Part shown: piece after piece, positions 61,100-64,000 of the stretch
Position numbering within the stretch: position 1 is the first letter of the stretch
Layout of the letters: the number at the start of each line of letters is the position of its first letter
From: Shewanella sp. 1CM18E
Lineage (GTDB): Bacteria; Pseudomonadota; Gammaproteobacteria; Enterobacterales; Shewanellaceae
Length of the DNA: 64,000 bases
NCBI RefSeq assembly: GCF_023161665.1
Contig: NZ_JALNTW010000017.1
Coordinates: 28,435-92,434, forward strand
Direction of reading: 5' to 3'
The notes under the pieces: model-generated
What the model was told of the DNA's origin: nothing
The model's input: the letters and a program-made list of their open reading frames with translations, nothing else
Database searches by the model: none
Program-made: the position numbers and the translations under genes

Positions 61100-61963
61100 T
61101 TAATCTTCTATTTTGGCAAAAGGCTGACCCATACGAGTCACGCTTTTTGGCTCCACTCCATCAGCAAATTCATCTAGTGCATCTTTGGCAAATAGCATTA
61201 CCACTGTGCTACCTAGCTTGAAGCGGCCCATTTCAGCGCCTTTCTCTAGAGTCAGTGCATTTGGACCTTCAGTTGGGTAGTCCCAAGTGAATACCTTTTT
61301 ACCTGTTGGTGGCGTAACTGTGCCTGCCCATACAGTTTCGATGCTAGCAACGATTGTTGCACCCACTAATACCATTGCCATTGGGCCAATTTCTGTTTCG
61401 AAAATTGCCACAACACGTTCGTTACGTGCAAATAAACCTGGAACGTTTTCAGCAGTTAACGGGTTAACAGAAAACAGTTCGCCTGGCACGTAAGTCATTT
61501 TAGAAAGTGTGCCTTTAATTGGCATATGAATACGGTGGTAGTCTTTTGGTGCAAGGTAAATTGTTGCAAAGTCACCGCCTTCAAAACGCTTAGCATCATC
61601 TGCTTGATCGCCTAATAGCGCAAGTGAAGAATAGTCATGCCCTTTAGCTTGAAAAATACGACCTTCTTTGATTGGACCAAGTTGACTAACTGCGCCATCT
61701 ACTGGGTGCACGATATAGTCTTTGTCATCACATAGTGGACGCATGCCAGGCTTTAACGCGCGGGTAAAAAAGTCGTTAAATGTGCGGTATGCGCTTGCTT
61801 CTGGCTCAGCCGCTTCGCTCATATCGATTTTATATTGCTTGATAAACCAGTTGATAGCTGCAGTGGTTACAGAGCCCATTTCAGCGGCTGCTAGTTTGCC
61901 CACAAGACGAGAAAGTAAGTGCTTTGGCATAATATATTGCAGAGCAATTTTAACTTTATCCAA
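61100..61963 (-). CDS. psd: Phosphatidylserine decarboxylase proenzyme
   Basis: Makes phosphatidylethanolamine from phosphatidylserine at the inner membrane. The 287-residue proenzyme has the autocleavage motif LGST (FKLGSTVVMLF, about residue 251), where the serine becomes the pyruvoyl group. Other conserved parts are HPVDGAVSQLG, KDYHRIHMPI and a hydrophobic N-terminus. Length fits the bacterial family. It follows rsgA on the same strand (128-bp gap), a conserved neighbourhood (orn-rsgA-psd). Confidence 0.96.
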   Translation of the reverse strand: MDKVKIALQYIMPKHLLSRLVGKLAAAEMGSVTTAAINWFIKQYKIDMSEAAEPEASAYRTFNDFFTRALKPGMRPLCDDKDYIVHPVDGAVSQLGPIKEGRIFQAKGHDYSSLALLGDQADDAKRFEGGDFATIYLAPKDYHRIHMPIKGTLSKMTYVPGELFSVNPLTAENVPGLFARNERVVAIFETEIGPMAMVLVGATIVASIETVWAGTVTPPTGKKVFTWDYPTEGPNALTLEKGAEMGRFKLGSTVVMLFAKDALDEFADGVEPKSVTRMGQPFAKIED

Positions 61964-62091
61964 TTTGAATATCCTTTAATCTTCACCCACACAGAGGTGT
62001 TGTCTATTTATAGTAAAGCTACTGGCTGATTTTAGTTAATTTGGCCGTTTAGTAGCTTATTGATTAATTGTGTTTTACCGCAGTATTACAA

Positions 62092-63156
62092 CTATTCGTC
62101 GGGGCCAGCTCTAAAGTGACGAGCATGTCTTTGCTCATCTAAGCTGGCAATAATACGATGGTAATTATTGTATCTGTCTTCGGTGATCTCACCGGCTTTA
62201 AATGCTTCGGTAATCGAGCATCCAGGGTCGTTTAAGTGTTTACAGTCTCTAAACTTACAAGTACCTAGGTAGTCTCTGAATTCAATAAAGCACCAGCCCA
62301 CACGATCAGCCGGTAAGTGCCATAATGCAAATTCACGTACACCTGGAGAGTCAATTAAATCACCACCAGTGGCGATATGCAGCAGTTTTGCGGTAGTAGT
62401 GGTGTGCTGCCCAAGACCTGAGTTTTCAGAAATATCACCGGTAATAAGTTCTGCATCTGGCATCATGGCGTTAATCATCGAAGATTTACCTACACCAGAC
62501 TGGCCAACAAATACGTTCACCTTGTCGTTCATTAGTGCATGAAGCTGCTCAACACCTTCGCCAGTTTTGCTACTGACTCTATATACCTGATAGCCAATTG
62601 CTTGGTAACGCGCTAATGCCGCATCAATTTCAGGGGCTTCTTCTGCAGTAATTAAGTCTACTTTGTTTAAGATGATAATAGGCTCAATACCCGTATCCTC
62701 AGCAGCAACAAGGTAGCGGTCAATAATTTGAGTTGTAAACGCAGGTTTTACTGAGGTCACAATCAAAATTTGATCAATATTGGCAGCAATGATTTTAACG
62801 CCATCATATAAATCTGGGCGAGAAAGTTGTGAGTGCCTTGGATGAACGGCTTCAACCACGCCTTCAATGCGGCTTGCACCAGATTCACTAGTTAGTGCTA
62901 AACGCACAATCACTTTATCACCGGTGACTAGGCTTTTAATATTGCGGCGGATATTACAGCGAGCAAGATGGCCGCCATCGGTTTCAACATCTGCATGTTG
63001 ACCGAAACGGGAAATAATGGTGCCTTGCTGCTCAGGACCTAACGTACTGTCTTGTAAGTCAGTAGTCGCGCCTGCATCGTGGCTCTGTAATTTCTTTTTT
63101 TGGTTGGTCCGCATTCTGCGTAATTGACCATGGCTTAGCGGTTTCTTTTTACTCAC
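62092..63156 (-). CDS. rsgA: Ribosome small-subunit maturation GTPase RsgA
   Basis: Circularly permuted GTPase that helps late 30S assembly. The 354-residue product has an N-terminal OB fold, then permuted G motifs: G4 LNKVDL, G5 region VSSKTGEG, G1 GQSGVGKSSMINAM and G3 DSPGVREF. A C-terminal zinc finger (CKFRDCKHLNDPGC) completes it. It is divergent from orn, as in E. coli. Confidence 0.96.
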   Translation of the reverse strand: MSKKKPLSHGQLRRMRTNQKKKLQSHDAGATTDLQDSTLGPEQQGTIISRFGQHADVETDGGHLARCNIRRNIKSLVTGDKVIVRLALTSESGASRIEGVVEAVHPRHSQLSRPDLYDGVKIIAANIDQILIVTSVKPAFTTQIIDRYLVAAEDTGIEPIIILNKVDLITAEEAPEIDAALARYQAIGYQVYRVSSKTGEGVEQLHALMNDKVNVFVGQSGVGKSSMINAMMPDAELITGDISENSGLGQHTTTTAKLLHIATGGDLIDSPGVREFALWHLPADRVGWCFIEFRDYLGTCKFRDCKHLNDPGCSITEAFKAGEITEDRYNNYHRIIASLDEQRHARHFRAGPDE

Positions 63157-63268
63157 GTATTAGTCTTCAATGATAAAGGTGATTTTGTGTTGCTTAAAAA
63201 AGCAGTATGATACACGGTCTTAAACAAAAAAGCCTGAATTTAGGCTAACAGGAATAACAGGTCCCTTT

Positions 63269-63814
63269 ATGGCTATAGATGAAAACAATCTGATTTGGGT
63301 CGATTTGGAAATGACAGGATTAGAGCCTGCCGTTGATAAGATTATAGAAATGGCCACAATCGTTACAGATAAAGAGCTAAATATTATCGCTCAAGGCCCG
63401 GTTATTGCGATTCATCAATCTGATGAACAGTTAGCATTAATGGATGACTGGAACCAAAAACATCATGGTGAGTCAGGCTTAATTGATCGCGTAAGAGCAA
63501 GTACTGTTACTGAAGAGCAAGCGATTAAAGAGACTATTGCGTTTTTATCGCAATATGTTCCAGCTGGTGCCTCACCAATGTGTGGTAATAGTATTGGCCA
63601 AGATCGCCGCTTTCTAAATCGCTACATGCCAGAGCTTGAAGATTACTTTCATTACCGAAATATCGATGTGAGTACAATTAAAGAACTAGTTCGTCGTTGG
63701 GAGCCAACAGCAATGGAAGGCTTTAAGAAAAAGAATACTCACCAAGCATTGCAAGATATCGAAGAATCTATCGCCGAATTGCAGTTTTATCGAGCTAAAG
63801 TATTTACTATTTAA
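63269..63814 (+). CDS. orn: Oligoribonuclease
   Basis: Essential DEDDh exonuclease that degrades RNA dinucleotides including pGpG. The 181-residue product has the exo motifs WVDLEMTGLEP (D and E), GNSIGQDRRFLNRYMP (D) and HQALQDIEESIAEL (H and D). Length is standard. It is followed by a tRNA-Gly gene with a strong promoter. Confidence 0.97.
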   Translation: MAIDENNLIWVDLEMTGLEPAVDKIIEMATIVTDKELNIIAQGPVIAIHQSDEQLALMDDWNQKHHGESGLIDRVRASTVTEEQAIKETIAFLSQYVPAGASPMCGNSIGQDRRFLNRYMPELEDYFHYRNIDVSTIKELVRRWEPTAMEGFKKKNTHQALQDIEESIAELQFYRAKVFTI

Positions 63815-63844
63815 CCAATCAGTCAGATTATTTAAAAGAAAGGG

Positions 63845-63872
63845 TTGCAGAGTAGGAAATTTTTCATATAAT
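63845..63872 (+). promoter_or_regulatory. Strong promoter of tRNA-Gly
   Basis: TTGCAG and a perfect TATAAT with 16-bp spacing, followed by the GC-rich GCGGCC, typical of stringently controlled stable-RNA promoters. It lies about 60 bp before the tRNA. Confidence 0.8.
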
Positions 63873-63930
63873 GCGGCCTCAACTTTTCGCTAAGCGCCAA
63901 ACTTAGTGACTAGTAATTAAAAGTTGAAAT

Positions 63931-64000
63931 GCGACATTAGCTCAGTTGGTAGAGCGATACCTTGCCAAGGTATAGGTCATCGGTTCGAACCCGATATGTC
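63931..64000 (+). tRNA. tRNA-Gly(GCC), 3' end cut by the window edge
   Basis: Cloverleaf arms are visible: acceptor GCGACAT pairing with ATGTC at the edge, D arm GCTC...GAGC, anticodon stem ATACC/GGTAT with loop TTGCCAA (anticodon GCC, Gly), and T arm ATCGG-TTCGAAC-CCGAT. The last acceptor bases and any CCA fall outside. More tRNAs may follow. Confidence 0.96.

Overview
This 64 kb window is chromosomal DNA of a marine-type gammaproteobacterium, almost certainly Shewanella or a close relative. That rests on gene order (rpoN-lpt-kds, mla-murA, degS/degQ, rplM-rpsI, purA-motX-rnr-rlmB, rpsF-priB-rpsR-rplI, dnaB-alr, tolC-nudF-cpdA-yqiA-parE-parC, psd-rsgA-orn), on the sodium-driven polar-flagellum gene motX, on a multiheme c-type cytochrome, and on moderate GC. 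It is mostly core genome. I see no prophage, transposase, integrase or CRISPR array.

Layout. 1-5.5 kb (minus): the 5' part of rpoN, then lptB-lptA-lptC-kdsC-kdsD-yrbG (LPS transport and Kdo synthesis). 5.6-10.4 kb (plus): mlaFEDCB, ibaG and murA (outer-membrane lipid asymmetry and peptidoglycan). 10.5-14.7 kb: an accessory block with a membrane histidine kinase, a response regulator carrying an unusual winged-helix output domain, an octaheme cytochrome lipoprotein and a small membrane protein. 14.8-18 kb (minus): degS, degQ, zapG. 18.4-20.7 kb: zapE, rplM-rpsI. 20.8-27.4 kb: about 0.9 kb without genes, a DUF2065 (yjeT-type) gene interrupted by an in-frame TAG, purA, motX behind a sigma-28-like promoter, rnr and rlmB. 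27.5-34.9 kb: a prolyl oligopeptidase, a DUF481 outer-membrane protein, the rpsF operon, a 10-copy 8-bp tandem repeat and an S46 peptidase. 35-41.5 kb: dnaB, alr, an Omp85-like barrel protein, dusA, and a small operon behind a sigma-54-like promoter (exported helical protein, 35-residue membrane protein, PspC-domain protein). 41.5-54.2 kb: an enoyl-CoA hydratase, a PCu(A)C copper chaperone ending in six histidines, DUF2333, a TIGR04219 barrel, tolC, nudF, DUF1249, cpdA, yqiA, parE, a sorbosone-dehydrogenase-like gene and parC. 54.2-64 kb: bfd under a Fur box, a GhrA-like dehydrogenase, DUF3392, a glycerophosphodiesterase, a large MscK-like channel, an EamA exporter, psd, rsgA, orn and a tRNA-Gly(GCC) cut by the right edge.

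Common theme. Many genes serve the envelope: LPS export (Lpt), phospholipid retrieval (Mla), periplasmic quality control and sigma-E signalling (DegS/DegQ), TolC efflux, mechanosensation and phosphatidylethanolamine synthesis. The most novel-looking unit is the PspC-containing operon at 40.6-41.3 kb. It lies directly downstream of dusA, where E. coli has sigma-54-controlled pspG, and has its own sigma-54-type promoter, but its first two products are not recognisable Psp proteins.

Functions come from recognising families and motifs by eye. Start codons were chosen from Shine-Dalgarno spacing and family N-termini. No database search was possible.
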